From Atherinomorus stipes (lineage: Eukaryota > Chordata > Actinopteri > Atheriniformes > Atherinidae): a stretch of 64,000 nt of DNA. The notes under the pieces are model-generated. The model ran no database searches. It saw only the letters and a program-made list of their open reading frames with translations, and was not told where the DNA came from. The DNA is taken from NCBI GenBank assembly GCA_023101725.1, contig JALJCO010010215.1, positions 1-64,000 on the forward strand. The letters are read 5' to 3'. Position numbers and translations under genes: made by a program. Shown one piece after another: positions 33,666-44,302 of this stretch; the stretch's first letter is position 1; every line of letters begins with the position of its first letter.

Positions 33666-34110
33666 ATTAGGCAAATGAGGATTTGGACCACATCATCCTC
33701 TTCATTCCATTTTGGCTGTCCAGGTTTGTGAACATCAGTTTATTGCAGTATGAAACACCGGCTGTTTGAAATAATTTTGTAGCCCATTAAAAACACCCAT
33801 ATGGATTTATTACTGGGAGCATCACATGGAAGTCCCGTCCAAAAATCGGAGCTTGCATCAGTGAGAGGAAGAAGAAAGAAACTTTCATAAACTAGTCATT
33901 TTCATCTCATACCGAAGACGTTGCTTCAACCATAGATATTACACACGGTTAGATTGTGCAAGCATACGGCGGCCATCTTGCCTCAGACAGCTCACCTCTT
34001 GAACGGCATATCTAAATATACAGGCACATCTAAATATACAGGAACATAGCTACATCTCTGACGTTCATTGGAATTCAAACCATTTGAAAATCGGTTAAAA
34101 ACTGAGCCAG
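33666..34110. other. No gene seen; YY1-like site
   Basis: GCGGCCATCTTG at about 33968-33979 is a YY1-type motif. Otherwise no exon is supported. It may be part of a repeat related to the promoter-like block that follows. Confidence 0.4.
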
Positions 34111-34171
34111 ATATGGTTCTATAAATAGTTCTTGCGTCATTAATGTTGTTCAAGGGGCAGGTGTCTGATGT

Positions 34172-34320
34172 AAGATGGCCGCCATGTCGCTACGTCGCTC
34201 TCCATTGGCTAACAGCCCGCGTAAGCGAGTATAACTATTCGACTACGTTTCCCAGGATGCGTTGCGAGCTTCCATTTGACAAGCAGCCAATCATCGACGC
34301 GACGTGCCAGCACGTGACGT
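34172..34320 (+). promoter_or_regulatory. TATA-less promoter-like block (YY1, CCAAT, ZNF143-type, E-box/CRE)
   Basis: In order: AAGATGGCCGCCAT (two opposed YY1-type sites, 34172-34185), ATTGG (34204-34208), ACTACGTTTCCCAGGATGC (34242-34260, close to the ZNF143/THAP11 site), CCAAT (34287-34291) and CACGTGACGT (34311-34320). Such motif sets mark broadly active vertebrate promoters. A splice donor follows at 34391. Confidence 0.5.
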
Positions 34321-34390
34321 AGAGCGAGTTCCTGCTGTGGCTTGGGGGAAACAGATCGAAATTTAGCCACGGGAGAATCGCGCTTTGCGG
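34321..34390 (+). other. Candidate noncoding first exon (possibly mtm1 exon 1)
   Basis: The promoter-like block ends with TTTGCGG|GTAAGT, a perfect donor. mtm1 exon 2 (43295) has an acceptor just before its 5' UTR, so an upstream noncoding exon on the same strand is needed. This is the only strong plus-strand promoter-plus-donor seen upstream within 9 kb. The link is inference; the start of transcription may instead be near 43130. Confidence 0.4.
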
Positions 34391-34744
34391 GTAAGTGAAG
34401 CCGTTTAACCACCGCTAGGTCACCTTTTCCCCCGCGGGGTGTTCCACGGACGGCTCCGCCGCGCGCTGCCGGGTCCGTGGCCCAGAAATAGCCCCGGTAT
34501 GTGGTGCAACAAGCGGTCGGCTGGTCCGGGCCTGCGCGGTTTCCTGGTGCAACTCCTCAGCTGGAAAAGTTCAGAGGAGGGAATTCGGGTCCTGCTCCCG
34601 GTCCAGAGTGGCCCTGTTCCCGTCTGGACCGGTCCTGCTCCCGGTCCGGACTGGTCCTGGTCCAGGTCTGTACCGGTTATTGTGGGAAGCCGGAGGACTG
34701 GACAGGGTGGGACACAGTGGCGTCCAGGACATGTCTGTGGGTGT

Positions 34745-34803
34745 CCAGGTGTGTGCGTGCGTGTGCCTGCGCGCGCGTGTGTGTGTGTGCGCGCGCGCGC
34801 TGT
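34745..34803. repeat. (GT/GC)n alternating purine-pyrimidine tract
   Basis: A GTGTGCGTGCGTGTGCCTGC tract followed by CGCGCGCG and GTGTGTGC runs. Such alternation can adopt Z-DNA. It lies about 350 bp after the candidate donor. Confidence 0.8.
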
Positions 34804-34865
34804 GACAACTGTAAAGTTTAAAGCCAACTGGTTTAACAGACTTTCTGAGCTTTAACCCGGTTAAC

Positions 34866-36977
34866 CCTTGCGGCGGTAGGATACTCTGCTGTCATAAGTC
34901 TGCTCTGCACCTGAACGCAGCAGCGGTAGGATACTCTGCTGTCATAAGTCTGCTCTGCACCTGAACGCAGCAGCGGTAGGATACTCTGTTGTCTGAAATC
35001 TGCTCTGCACCTAAATGCAGCAGCGGTAGGATACTCTGTTGTCTGACGTCTGCTCTGCACCTGAATGCAGCAGCGGTAGGATACTCTGTTGTCTGACGTC
35101 TGCTCTGCACTCGAACGCAGCAGCGGTAGGATACTCTGTTGTCTGACGTCTGCTCTGCACTCGAACGCAGCAGCGGTAGGATACTCTGTTGTCTGAAATC
35201 TGCTCTGCACCTGAACGCAGCAGCGGTAGGATACTCTGTTGTCTGACGTCTGCTCTGCACTCGAACGCAGCAGCGGTAGGATACTCTGTTGTCTGAAATC
35301 TGCTCTGCACCTGAACGCAGCAGCGGTAGAATACTCTGTTGTCTGAAATCTGCTCTGCACCTGAACGCGGCAGCGATAGGATACTCTGTTGTCTGAAATC
35401 TGCTCTGCACCTAAATGCAGCAGCGGTAGGACACTCTATTGTCTGACGTCTGCTCTGCACTCGAACGCATCAGCAGTAGAATACTCTGTTGTCTGACGTC
35501 TGCTCTGCACCTGAACGCAGCAGCGGTAGAATACTCTGTTGTCTGACGTCTGCTCTGCACCTGAATGCAGCAGCGGTAGGATACTCTGTTGTCTGAAATC
35601 TGCTCTGCACCTAAATGCAGCAGCGGTAGGACACTCTGTTGTCTGACGTCTGCTCTGCACCTGAATGCAGCAGCGGTAGGATACTCTGTTGTCTGACGTC
35701 TGCTCTGCACTCGAACGCAGCAGCGGTAGAATACTCTGTTGTCCGACGTCTGCTCTGCACCTGAATGCAGCAGCGGTAGGATACTCTGTTGTCTGACGTC
35801 TGCTCTGCACTCGAACGCAGCAGCGATAGAATACTCTGTTGTCTGACGTCTGCTCTGCACCTGAACGCAGCAGCGGTAGGATACTCTGTTGTCTGACGTC
35901 TGCTCTGCACTCGAACGCAGCAGCGGTAGAATACTCTGTTGTCTGACGTCTGCTCTGCACCTGAACGCAGCAGCGGTAGGATACTCTGTTGTCTGAAATC
36001 TGCTCTGCACCTAAATGCAGCAGCGGTAGGACACTCTGTTGTCTGACGTCTGCTCTGCACCTGAACGCAGCAGCGGTAGGATACTCTGTTGTCTGACGTC
36101 TGCTCTGCACTCGAACGCAGCAGCGGTAGAATACTCTGTTGTCTGACGTCTGCTCTGCACCTGAATGCAGCAGCGGTAGGATACTCTGTTGTCTGACGTC
36201 TGCTCTGCACTCGAACGCAGCAGCGGTAGAATACTCTGTTGTCTGACGTCTGCTCTGCACCTGAACGCAGCAGCGGTAGGATACTCTGTTGTCTGACGTC
36301 TGCTCTGCACTCGAACGCAGCAGCGGTAGAATACTCTGTTGTCTGACGTCTGCTCTGCACCTGAATGCAGCAGCGGTAGGATACTCTGTTGTCTGACGCC
36401 TGCTCTGCACCTGAATGCAGCAGTGGTAGGACGCTCTGCTGTCAGACGTCTGCTCTGCACCTGAACGCAGCAGCAGTAGGACGCTCTGCTGTCTGACGTC
36501 TGCTCTGCACCTGAACGCAGCAGCAGTAAGATACTCTGCTGTCAGACGTCTGCTCTGCACCTGAACGCAGCAGCGGTAGGACACTCTGCTGTCAGACATC
36601 TGCTCTGCACCTGAACGCAGCAGCAGTAGGACGCTCTGCTGTCTGACGTCTGCTCTGCACCTGAACGCAGCAGCAGTAAGTTACTCTGCTGTCAGACGTC
36701 TGCTCTGCACTCGAACGCAGCAGCGGTAGGATACTCTGTTGTCTGACGTCTGCTCTGCACCTGAATGCAGCAGCGGTAGGATACTCTGTTGTCTGACGTC
36801 TGCTCTGCACCTGAATGCAGCAGCAGTAAGTTACTCTGCTGTCAGACGTCTGCTCTGCACCTGAACGCAGCAGCAGTAGGACGCTCTGCTGTCTGACGTC
36901 TGCTCTGCACCTGAACGCAGCAGCAGTAAGATACTCTGCTGTCAGACGTCTGCTCTGCACCTGAACGCAGCAGTGGT
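34866..36977. repeat. 50-bp minisatellite (about 42 copies)
   Basis: The unit contains GCAGCAGCGGTAGGATACTC, TGTTGTCTGACGTCTGC and TCTGCACCTGAACGCAG. Variants (ACTCTGCTGTCAGACG, GAAATC in place of GACGTC, TCGAACGCAG) are distributed in blocks, so the array has higher-order structure. Minus-strand frames stay open for up to 387 codons; they are artefacts. Confidence 0.9.
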
Positions 36978-37440
36978 AGCATTTGAATACTTCCAGAGTC
37001 ATAGTACAGGTGTGAGTACCACTAGAAGTAGTATGAGCTGCTGGTGAACAATAATTGATGGTGTTCGGCGTGAAACAATCAATCTAAAATCCTAAAATCG
37101 ATATCAAACCCCTCCTTTTATTTTAAGTTCATCTGACACGTTTTTCCGCCGTTGTGGGGATTGTCATGTTTATGGTTTTATAAATCCATGTTTCTAGTTG
37201 TGCAGTGGACAGAAATGACAGGGAGATAGTACTGCATGTACTTTCAGTATGAGCCACAGTCGGGTTTAAAAACATAACCGTGTTTATTACCTTTAATATT
37301 GTTTCATATCGTTCAGTGGATCTTGAATCGAATCGAAATTGTATTGTGACTGAATGTGAGGTATCGGCAAACATCAGAATGCTGTCCACTGTATCGATAT
37401 CGTTTCGTGATCAAACCAGTGATTTACACCCCTAAAAGAT
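36978..37440. other. No gene; decayed repeat DNA
   Basis: ATCGATATC-rich words near 37095 and 37385-37405 resemble hAT-like MITE interiors, but termini were not defined. Confidence 0.4.
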
Positions 37441-37499
37441 GGCACATAGCAGAAAAGAAGAGTTGCAGGCTTGCCTGAAAAACGACCTCTTTCAGGATG

Positions 37500-37690
37500 A
37501 ATGTAAATGTCCGATATTATCGACCAATATCAGCCTTATAATGTGATATCAGAAAACATAGGTATCGGGTTTTTCGGACTGATATTTTTAAGGATACATG
37601 AAATAATCGGCCCCCTATCTGTATCGGCCTATATCGGCCTTAAAACTGAGTATTGGATATCAACCACCCCATCGATATTTATCAGCCCAC
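37500..37690. mobile_element. MITE fragment of the 16102-16823 family
   Basis: CGGCCCCCTATCTGTATCGG and ATCGGCCTTAAAACTG match the left part of the element at 16102-16823. No terminus is preserved. Confidence 0.55.
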
Positions 37691-37714
37691 TGTTTTGACA
37701 TTGTTCCGCAAATA

Positions 37715-37926
37715 TGACATCATCCAACATATGACAGCATCCCACATGTATGACGGCGTCCAGCATATATGACATCATCCAACATATGACAGCATCCCAC
37801 ATGTATGACAGCGTCCCACATATATGACATCATCCAACATATGACAGCATCCCACATGTATGACAGCGTCCAGCATATATGACATCGTCCCACAAATATG
37901 ACAGTGTCCTGCATGTATGACAGCAT
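37715..37926. repeat. Minisatellite of about 20-21 bp (ATGACATCATCCAACAT)
   Basis: About ten degenerate units alternating ATATGACATCATCCAACAT and GTATGACAGCGTCCCACAT. Confidence 0.8.
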
Positions 37927-37939
37927 CTCCTAAATGAAG

Positions 37940-37982
37940 ATCCTACTGCTGCTGCTGCTGCGTTCAGGTGCAAAGCAGACAT
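37940..37982 (-). repeat. Single inverted copy of the 50-bp minisatellite unit
   Basis: The minus strand reads GTCTGCTTTGCACCTGAACG followed by CAGCAGCAGCAGCAGTAGGAT, matching 32-33 bp of the 50-bp unit with one change and extra CAG triplets. It lies about 960 bp beyond the array. Confidence 0.75.
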
Positions 37983-37989
37983 TTGTAAA

Positions 37990-38320
37990 TGTTTGTTTGA
38001 AGAGCAGAAACCAGCCAGAGCAAGCTGGTGGAGTCAGATCAGGAGGTGGAGGTGACTGGTGACCAGGCTTGTAGATGGGAATGAAGACAACCGCCAGAGC
38101 TGGCAGAGACGATGGATTACGTCAGTGTGTAGTTTAGAGGACTGAGGAAGACAGACCTGCAGCGGCGCCCACATCTACAGTTCCAGCACATAGAGGGTTA
38201 ACCCGCCATGAAAACACTAGAGTTCCCATTTAAACACCGGCTGCTGGTGGGCTGAGATCTAAGAGAATAAGAAGCTCATCCAGTCATGGTGCAGGACTTT
38301 AGAGTATGGCTGCAGGTAGT
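37990..38320. other. No gene seen
   Basis: Unique-looking DNA between two arrays; no exon supported. Confidence 0.45.
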
Positions 38321-38329
38321 GATCAGTAC

Positions 38330-39077
38330 TAGGACCTAGTATCTGCTAGATCTCCAGTACTACTAGGACCTAGTATCTGCTAGATCTCCAGTACTACTAG
38401 GACCTAGTATCTGCTAGATCTCCAGTACTACTAGGACCTAGTATCTGCTAGATCTCCAGTACTAGGACCTAGTATCTGCTAGATCTCCAGTACTAGGACC
38501 TAGTATCTGCTAGATCTCCAGTACTAGGACCTAGTATCTGCTAGATCTCCAGTACTAGAAGCTAGTATCTGCTAGATCTCCAGTACTAGGACCTAGTATC
38601 TGCTAGATCTCTAGTACTAGGACCTAGTATCTGCTAGATCTCCAGTACTAGAAGCTAGTATCTGCTAGATCTCCAGTACTAGGACCTAGTATCTGCTAGA
38701 TCTCCAGTACTAGAAGCTAGTATCTGCTAGATCTCCAGTACTAGAAGCTAGTATCTGCTAGATCTCCAGTACTAGGACCTAGTATCTGCTAGATCTCCAG
38801 TACTAGGACCTAGTATCTGCTAGATCTCCAGTACTAGGACCTAGTATCTGCTAGATCTCCAGTACTAGAAGCTAGTATCTGCTAGATCTCCAGTACTAGA
38901 AGCTAGTATCTGCTAGATCTCCAGTACTAGAAGCTAGTATCTGCTAGATCTCTAGTACTAGAAGCTAGTATCTGCTAGATCTCTAGTACTAGAAGCTAGT
39001 ATCTGCTAGATCTCCAGTACTAGAAGCTAGTATCTGCTAGATCTCCAGTACTAGAAGCTAGTATCTGCTAGATCTCC
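38330..39077. repeat. 31-bp minisatellite (CTAGTATCTGCTAGATCTCC)
   Basis: About 24 units containing CTAGTATCTGCTAGATCTCC and AGTACTAGGAC or AGTACTAGAAG. The first units are 34 bp because of an extra TAC. The GGAC and GAAG versions cluster (GGAC left, GAAG right). The unit is rich in short palindromes (AGATCT, AGTACT, CTAG). Confidence 0.9.
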
Positions 39078-39166
39078 ACCAGAGCCATTGATATACAGAG
39101 TTATGACAACCGTTGACTTTACTGTAAGAGCTGCGACGTGAGGTTGGAGGCGGTAATAGTTCCATG

Positions 39167-40828
39167 CATTGGCGGAGCAGGGGGGGGGGGGGCTGGAATG
39201 ATTTTTCATAAGCCCCGGATCTTTTTTGAGGTTTCTTTTTTCTGTTTTTTTTTTTTATTATTTTAGATTTGATCATTTCTCATCGACTACAATATATGCA
39301 AAACGTAATAAAAAGGGGACGCTGCATGTCGTAACTAGGCTCCCCCCTCTCTAAACTTGGTCTGGTCCAAACCGCGTGCCTTGTGTTGGCTCACCGGTAC
39401 GCGGCCCAGCCTGCAGCAGCTCCCACGAGCTCATTGATCCACAGCATCAGAGGACGTTAATCTCACGTTCATCTGGTCGGTAGCGGTCACGCGTTATATG
39501 GAAACAAACCTGTCATGAATGACGATGGTGTGTCCGTTACTTTTCCCTTGTAACTTTTGTAACAGTCAGATGTATTTATGTTAGGCAGTGAGAACAGATG
39601 TGGTCGTTTCAACAAGATGAGTGAACGTAATTATTGAAATATGCTGCGTTTAGCATCGGTTTATGAAACAAGTACAGTAATGGGCTAAGCCCAATAAATT
39701 TCCTTAAATCTATAATTAAATTTTACTAACTTTTGATAAACATTAACAGTAGGCTATATATACTATTTTTAAGTGATTTGCCAACCGTGGACATCAGGTC
39801 CTTTTTCAAAGAAGAGAACAGCTCAGGTGAGAGAAAACAACTGAACACAATTTTACAATGATGTCATATGTCATAAATCTTTGGATAATAATTTGCTCCA
39901 CTTGGTGAATGAATGACAAAAAGAGAGAGATGGTAGATGGAGAGAAAAATGCCAGCATGAGCATTTTAGAACACACTTACCCTCGTTTGTGTACTTTCTT
40001 TTGAAGTTGAGGTTAAATGATGATGTCATGTTTAAATGTTGTACATATAACAATAACAAAAACACCTTACCTGCTGATATTGTGGTTTCAGCCTATATGC
40101 AGATATGACCTTTTACCTGTTTTAACTCCAAAACAAAGGTACAAATAACCTTATAATTGTGTGGAATATATTTGTGTGTCAATTTTTGCAATAATATTTT
40201 TTGTGGCTCTGGTTGATCTTTGTGTGTTTGTACAAAGAGGAGAAGATGACAGCAAGACTGAGAAATATACAGAGGTAGAACAAGAACCAGGTTAAAAAAG
40301 AAGAAGAAGAAGATGGGATTTTATTTTAGGACATATTTACTTTGGGTGAAGTAGCATTTTTAAGAGCAGTTTTTCTTTATACTTTTGTTTAGCCTAAATT
40401 TATGAATCTATCCCTGACTGAGTCCTGGTTTAGTCCTGGTTATACCTGGGTTTGTAAATTCTGCTTGAATGAGTTCTGGTTTAGAACTGGTTCTGTGAAT
40501 TCTGCTCAGTTAGTCCTTGTTTGGTCCTGAGCCGTGTGTCGGTATTGTTCTTTGAGTAAGATGTGTGACACCAAGACTGAGTTTTAACTTTAATGGTTAT
40601 CCATTAATACATTACAATGAAAACATAATGTAGCGTTATGATTATTAAAGAACATGGGCAGGACGTGTTAAACATTTGATAGATAAACGCAAATACTGAA
40701 TAATTTTTGGTACCACACCGGTAGATTAAGTTATTTATTACTTTTTTGGTGTACTGGATCATTCTTCTAACGATGAATCTTTTTGTGGGCTGAGCCCCTG
40801 ATGATGACAATGTCCAGCTCCGCCCCTG
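39167..40828. mobile_element. hAT-type nonautonomous element with perfect 8-bp duplication
   Basis: Left end CATTGGCGGAGCAGG and right end CCAGCTCCGCCCCTG are inverted repeats. GTTCCATG occurs directly at both edges (39159-39166 and 40829-40836), an exact 8-bp target duplication. A poly-G run sits at 39180-39192. The interior of 1.66 kb encodes no recognised transposase. Confidence 0.8.
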
Positions 40829-40836
40829 GTTCCATG

Positions 40837-41390
40837 CAAACCCGCTGTCATATCTGACTATGGGACAGACAGCAGCGATCAGATTACTGATGGTAAATAC
40901 TAAACAAACATACTGTATGCTGTACATACTTTTATCATATTATTGTTTGTTTAAGTGATAATTTCATACATTTTTGGATATAAATATCCATATCAGCCAG
41001 TAAGTTGGCTTTAATAAGGATCAGACATGATGGTTCTCCGTATATCAGCCTCTGTTGGTGTTGTGGTGTTAAACAGCATTACAGTTAATTTCTGTGAGGT
41101 TATAAGGTTTTATTATGAGGTTGTAAGGGGACGAGGCCAGCCATGTGGTAGCTTGTAGTTAAATGAAATGAAAACTACTTTATTCATCCCAAAGGGAAAT
41201 GAAACAATATAATATCAGTAACAGGACTTTTAATCAAAGACACAGTGCTGAAGATCCCCTTCAGACAGTTCATGCTGAGACCAGGAGGATTAAATAAAAA
41301 AAAAAGGAGGCGTCTCATTGAACAATAACTGGTTTAACTATCAACTCACCTCCAGCTGACAGGCACAAGAAAACAAGTCAACCCTTTCAA
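40837..41390. other. No gene; minus-orientation LINE tail at 41173-41210
   Basis: ACTTTATTCATCCCAAAGGG (about 41176-41195) is the complement of a LINE 3' tail like that at 2074-2092. No other coding signal. Confidence 0.5.
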
Positions 41391-41394
41391 AAAC

Positions 41395-41965
41395 AAACTT
41401 TTTAATGACTTAGACAACAGGATGATGAAATAAAACCTAAAGGAAAATGAACAAACTGGTGGATGTTAATGTTGCTGCTGCTGCTCTCCAATAAAGAATA
41501 AAAAATGGCAGAAATAACTAAATTATTTCCAGAACATGAATGTGTCAGAGCTGTAACGGTGGAGCAGGAAGTGACATCAGCGAGTTCCCAGATAAGTGAA
41601 CAAGTAATGCAAGAATAAAGATGGAAGATAAAACACAATGACTGACTGAAGACTGCGATACGCAGAGAAATTGGTGAAATAAAAATGAGTTATGAATCAT
41701 TTAGGTGATTAAAGTTATTAATGATGGAACAAGGACAGAAACATGGAAAGCAAAGGGACAAGAAAGGGTTAATAACTGAGCGTCTGTGGTCTCACACTAC
41801 CTGTGATTTTCTAATATATGTAATGTTATATAACATTCTATGGACGAGAAAACAGCCAATCACGGTGAACTGCAGCATCTGGATGCTCTGGTCTGAGAGG
41901 AGCTTCAGGATGTCTGGATTTCCACCCAGAACCGAGGAAGAGGAGGATGTCATGGTTTAATAAAG
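41395..41965 (-). CDS. Candidate small minus-strand gene, terminal exon with 53-codon ORF
   Basis: On the minus strand the acceptor TTATTCCTGCAG|CTTTATT at 41966 opens an exon. An ATG at 41953 starts MTSSSSSVLGGNPDILKLLS followed by DQSIQMLQFTVIGCFLVHRM, and the frame stops at 41792. An ATTAAA at 41401-41406 could end the transcript. An alternative is splicing at ATCACAG|GTAGTG (41800). The partner first exon at 43036 shares the mtm1 promoter. I do not recognise the protein; FTVIGCFLV is mildly hydrophobic but too short to call a membrane segment. Confidence 0.35.
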
Positions 41966-42340
41966 CTGCAGGAATAAGCACCAGTAAGAAAGTGTGTCAG
42001 TACGACACGTCTGCAGAGGTGACCCGACAATAACTGGTTAACATATGACTTCATAACAAATCTACCCAATTAGCCTTTTTATTTATTTATTTATTTTACT
42101 GATGAAAACAAGTTCAACACGGAGAGACGGACGGAAGTTCAGACCCGATGCTGCCCCAACCATCTTCATCATCCAGCGCCGAGGAGAAAAAAAAACAGCG
42201 GGGACACATCTGATCTAATTAGTGGTAAAAGGTTTCCACCAACCTCAGTTATAATTTACATCACATTCTATTAATTATTAATAAGAAGCGTTTAATCATT
42301 ACACTGAAATAAATAAGATCAGCTCGTGACCACACTTCTA

Positions 42341-42902
42341 CACACTCAGAAATACAGGTACCAGTTTGTACCTAAAAGGGTCCAAAGCTTGTTGCTGGGG
42401 GGTTCCTTTCTGAAAGACATTTCTGTACCTTCATGGTCCATTTTTGTACCTTATCAAGCTGTATGAGTTAAAGTACAATTAAACCAATTAAAGATGATGA
42501 ATCAAAGTCAATAAAATAGAGATTATGACAACAATCAAAGATGCTAATAATAAATGAATAATTATTATATAAATATTAGACCGAACACATATATAATTAT
42601 ACATATAATTATTACTATGATTACTATGAAAATCATAATATAATAACTATAATTATACTACTGTTTAGAAGTACTGCTATTTATAGTTATTGTACAAGCT
42701 ACGCACATTTTTCAATGCTGCAGGTACCCTTAGGGTTGAAATGGTAGAAATGTGTACTTTATATTACTTTGGACCCTTTTTCATAGTATATAGGTACTTC
42801 TGGCCTCATAAAGACCAATATTGTACTTTTGAGAGAACATTTGTAAAAAATGTACCTACAGGTACAGAAATGTTCCTGTCTTGTACTTCTATTTTTGCGG
42901 TA
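42341..42902. mobile_element. MITE with ACACTCAGAAATACAGGTAC termini, copy 1
   Basis: Left end CACTCAGAAATACAGGTACC, right end GTACTTCTATTTTTGCGG. Its body, with GTACCTTCATGGTCCATTTT and AGCTGTATGAGTTAAAGTAC, occurs in the opposite orientation at 56753-57304. Confidence 0.75.
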
Positions 42903-43035
42903 AAACCACGACAACTGACTTACTAACAAAAACTACATTTAAATAAAAACTTGCCACGCTGAACGGACATTAATAGTGGACTTCCAGTCTGCAGGCACGT
43001 TCCTGACTTATCAGACTGATATTACACCCACTTAC

Positions 43036-43110
43036 CTCTGAAGATGAACGGTTTCCGTCGGGGCTGAAGGCAGCTGAGCTGCTGCTGGAACTAATACACG
43101 CTACATAACC
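43036..43110 (-). other. Candidate minus-strand first exon opposite mtm1
   Basis: The minus strand reads from the shared promoter to ATCTTCAGAG|GTAAGTG, an excellent donor with last exon base at 43036. It contains only a short upstream frame and looks like 5' UTR. It pairs with the terminal exon at 41395-41965. Confidence 0.4.
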
Positions 43111-43135
43111 AGGAAGTGCGCCGCCATTTTTGTAC
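43105..43135. promoter_or_regulatory. Probable bidirectional promoter core (ETS and YY1 motifs)
   Basis: CCAGGAAGTG (ETS type, 43109-43118) abuts GCGCCGCCATTTTTG (YY1 type, 43117-43131). The minus-strand donor at 43036 and mtm1 exon 2 at 43295 diverge from here. Both motifs are common in TATA-less bidirectional promoters. Confidence 0.5.
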
Positions 43136-43294
43136 ACGACAGTCAGTGGAAGTGTGGCGACTCGGAGTCATATCCAGGCTTCGGTCTCCACCTGCAGCAG
43201 CGCTGATGAGCTCCGCCTCTGTTTCCTGATGTTAGAGAAGTCAGTGATGACCCGTCTTGACCTGCTAACAGTCTCCGTCTTGGCTTTTCTCTAG

Positions 43295-43375
43295 CCTGTG
43301 GAAGCCCCTCCCATAGTGATGGCCTCACCAGTCTCCGTCTACAACTCCAACAATTTGGACTCTCACATCACTAAT
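43295..43375 (+). CDS. mtm1: Myotubularin exon 2 with start codon
   Basis: Acceptor TTTTCTCTAG at 43285-43294. The start ATG at 43319 opens 19 codons (MASPVSVYNSNNLDSHITN), followed by donor AAT|GTAAGT. The reading continues in frame into the next exon with TPRDSLK. The N-terminus resembles that of mammalian MTM1 (begins MAS, YNS at residues 8-10) but is two codons shorter. Myotubularin is a phosphatidylinositol 3-phosphate / 3,5-bisphosphate phosphatase acting on endosomes; loss in vertebrates causes centronuclear myopathy. If transcription begins at the promoter near 43120, this exon could be part of exon 1. Confidence 0.85.
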
Positions 43376-43607
43376 GTAAGTTCATCTTTGTTGCTGGTCT
43401 CTGCAGCACCTCATGGCTGGCAGGAGGATGTCTGATGGGAGGTTTCATGAATGTGACAGGTGTGCTCACTGCTGATGCCGGAACAGTGAGAGCTTCTGCC
43501 GGGCTTGTTCCACCCTCCACGAGAAGCCAGACCTTTGTTCTCCCTCCTGAGGCCGCGAGAACAAGAAAAAAGTTCATTTTTGTCATGTCAGTACGAAATG
43601 CATACGA

Positions 43608-44187
43608 GTAGGGCTGCCCGATTATGGAAAAGAATCATCACGATTATTCTGGCCAATGTTGAAATCACAATTATTCAAACAATTATTTTCGAGTTACACA
43701 ATGCATTCATTTTGTATTTCTTTCTAAGGTTTCTAGACCTGAAAATAAATAGATGCTATCAATATGTACCTCACAGCTGCGTTGTATAAAACAAAAGAAT
43801 AAAACAGATATACTTTGAATGTTAAATTAATGCAAAAAAATTAAATATATCCAAAATAAATGATGTATGCAGCTGTTCTGCAATTTCTCTATATTTTAAA
43901 GATAAAATAAATATACTTATTTATATATAAATCCCGAAATAAACTTTGTTGAGCGTAAGTGCAATGCTAGAACATTCCAAATATAATATTTCTGTTAATG
44001 ACACCCAACAATCTGCCTGCAATAACCTCAGAATAAGTTTTAGAAATTGTGCCAAGAAAAATTTCCAAAAAAGAAAAATAATAGAAAAAAAAAAAAAAAA
44101 ATTGTTTCAACTCGATTATGAGTTTGGAGATAGTTTGACACAAGAATTGAAATCGCAATCAAATTTGATTAATTGCACATTCCTACA
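43608..44187. mobile_element. hAT-like MITE (TAGGGCTGCCCGATTATGG start) in mtm1 intron 2
   Basis: Left end TAGGGCTGCCCGATTATGG and right end TTAATTGCACATTCCTA are imperfect inverted repeats. The interior is AT-rich with an A run at 44086-44101. The minus and plus frames across 43946-44302 have no domain. Confidence 0.5.
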
Positions 44188-44302
44188 TACGAGATACTTA
44201 CAGTACATTAACAAGCCACAAGACGTCCTCAATCACGTCCACGAGAACAAAATGGCGTCAAGAAGAAAGTTCTGGCATATCGCGGAGGATGGAAAAGCTT
44301 AA

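Noticed and set aside
34833..37002. Minus-strand ORFs up to 387 codons (RCRADVRQQS repeats)
   Set aside because: Open because the 50-bp unit, read over three units, lacks stops on that strand; no gene features.
40604..40927. 107-codon minus ORF
   Set aside because: It crosses the right end of a hAT element and its target duplication, so it is a chance frame.
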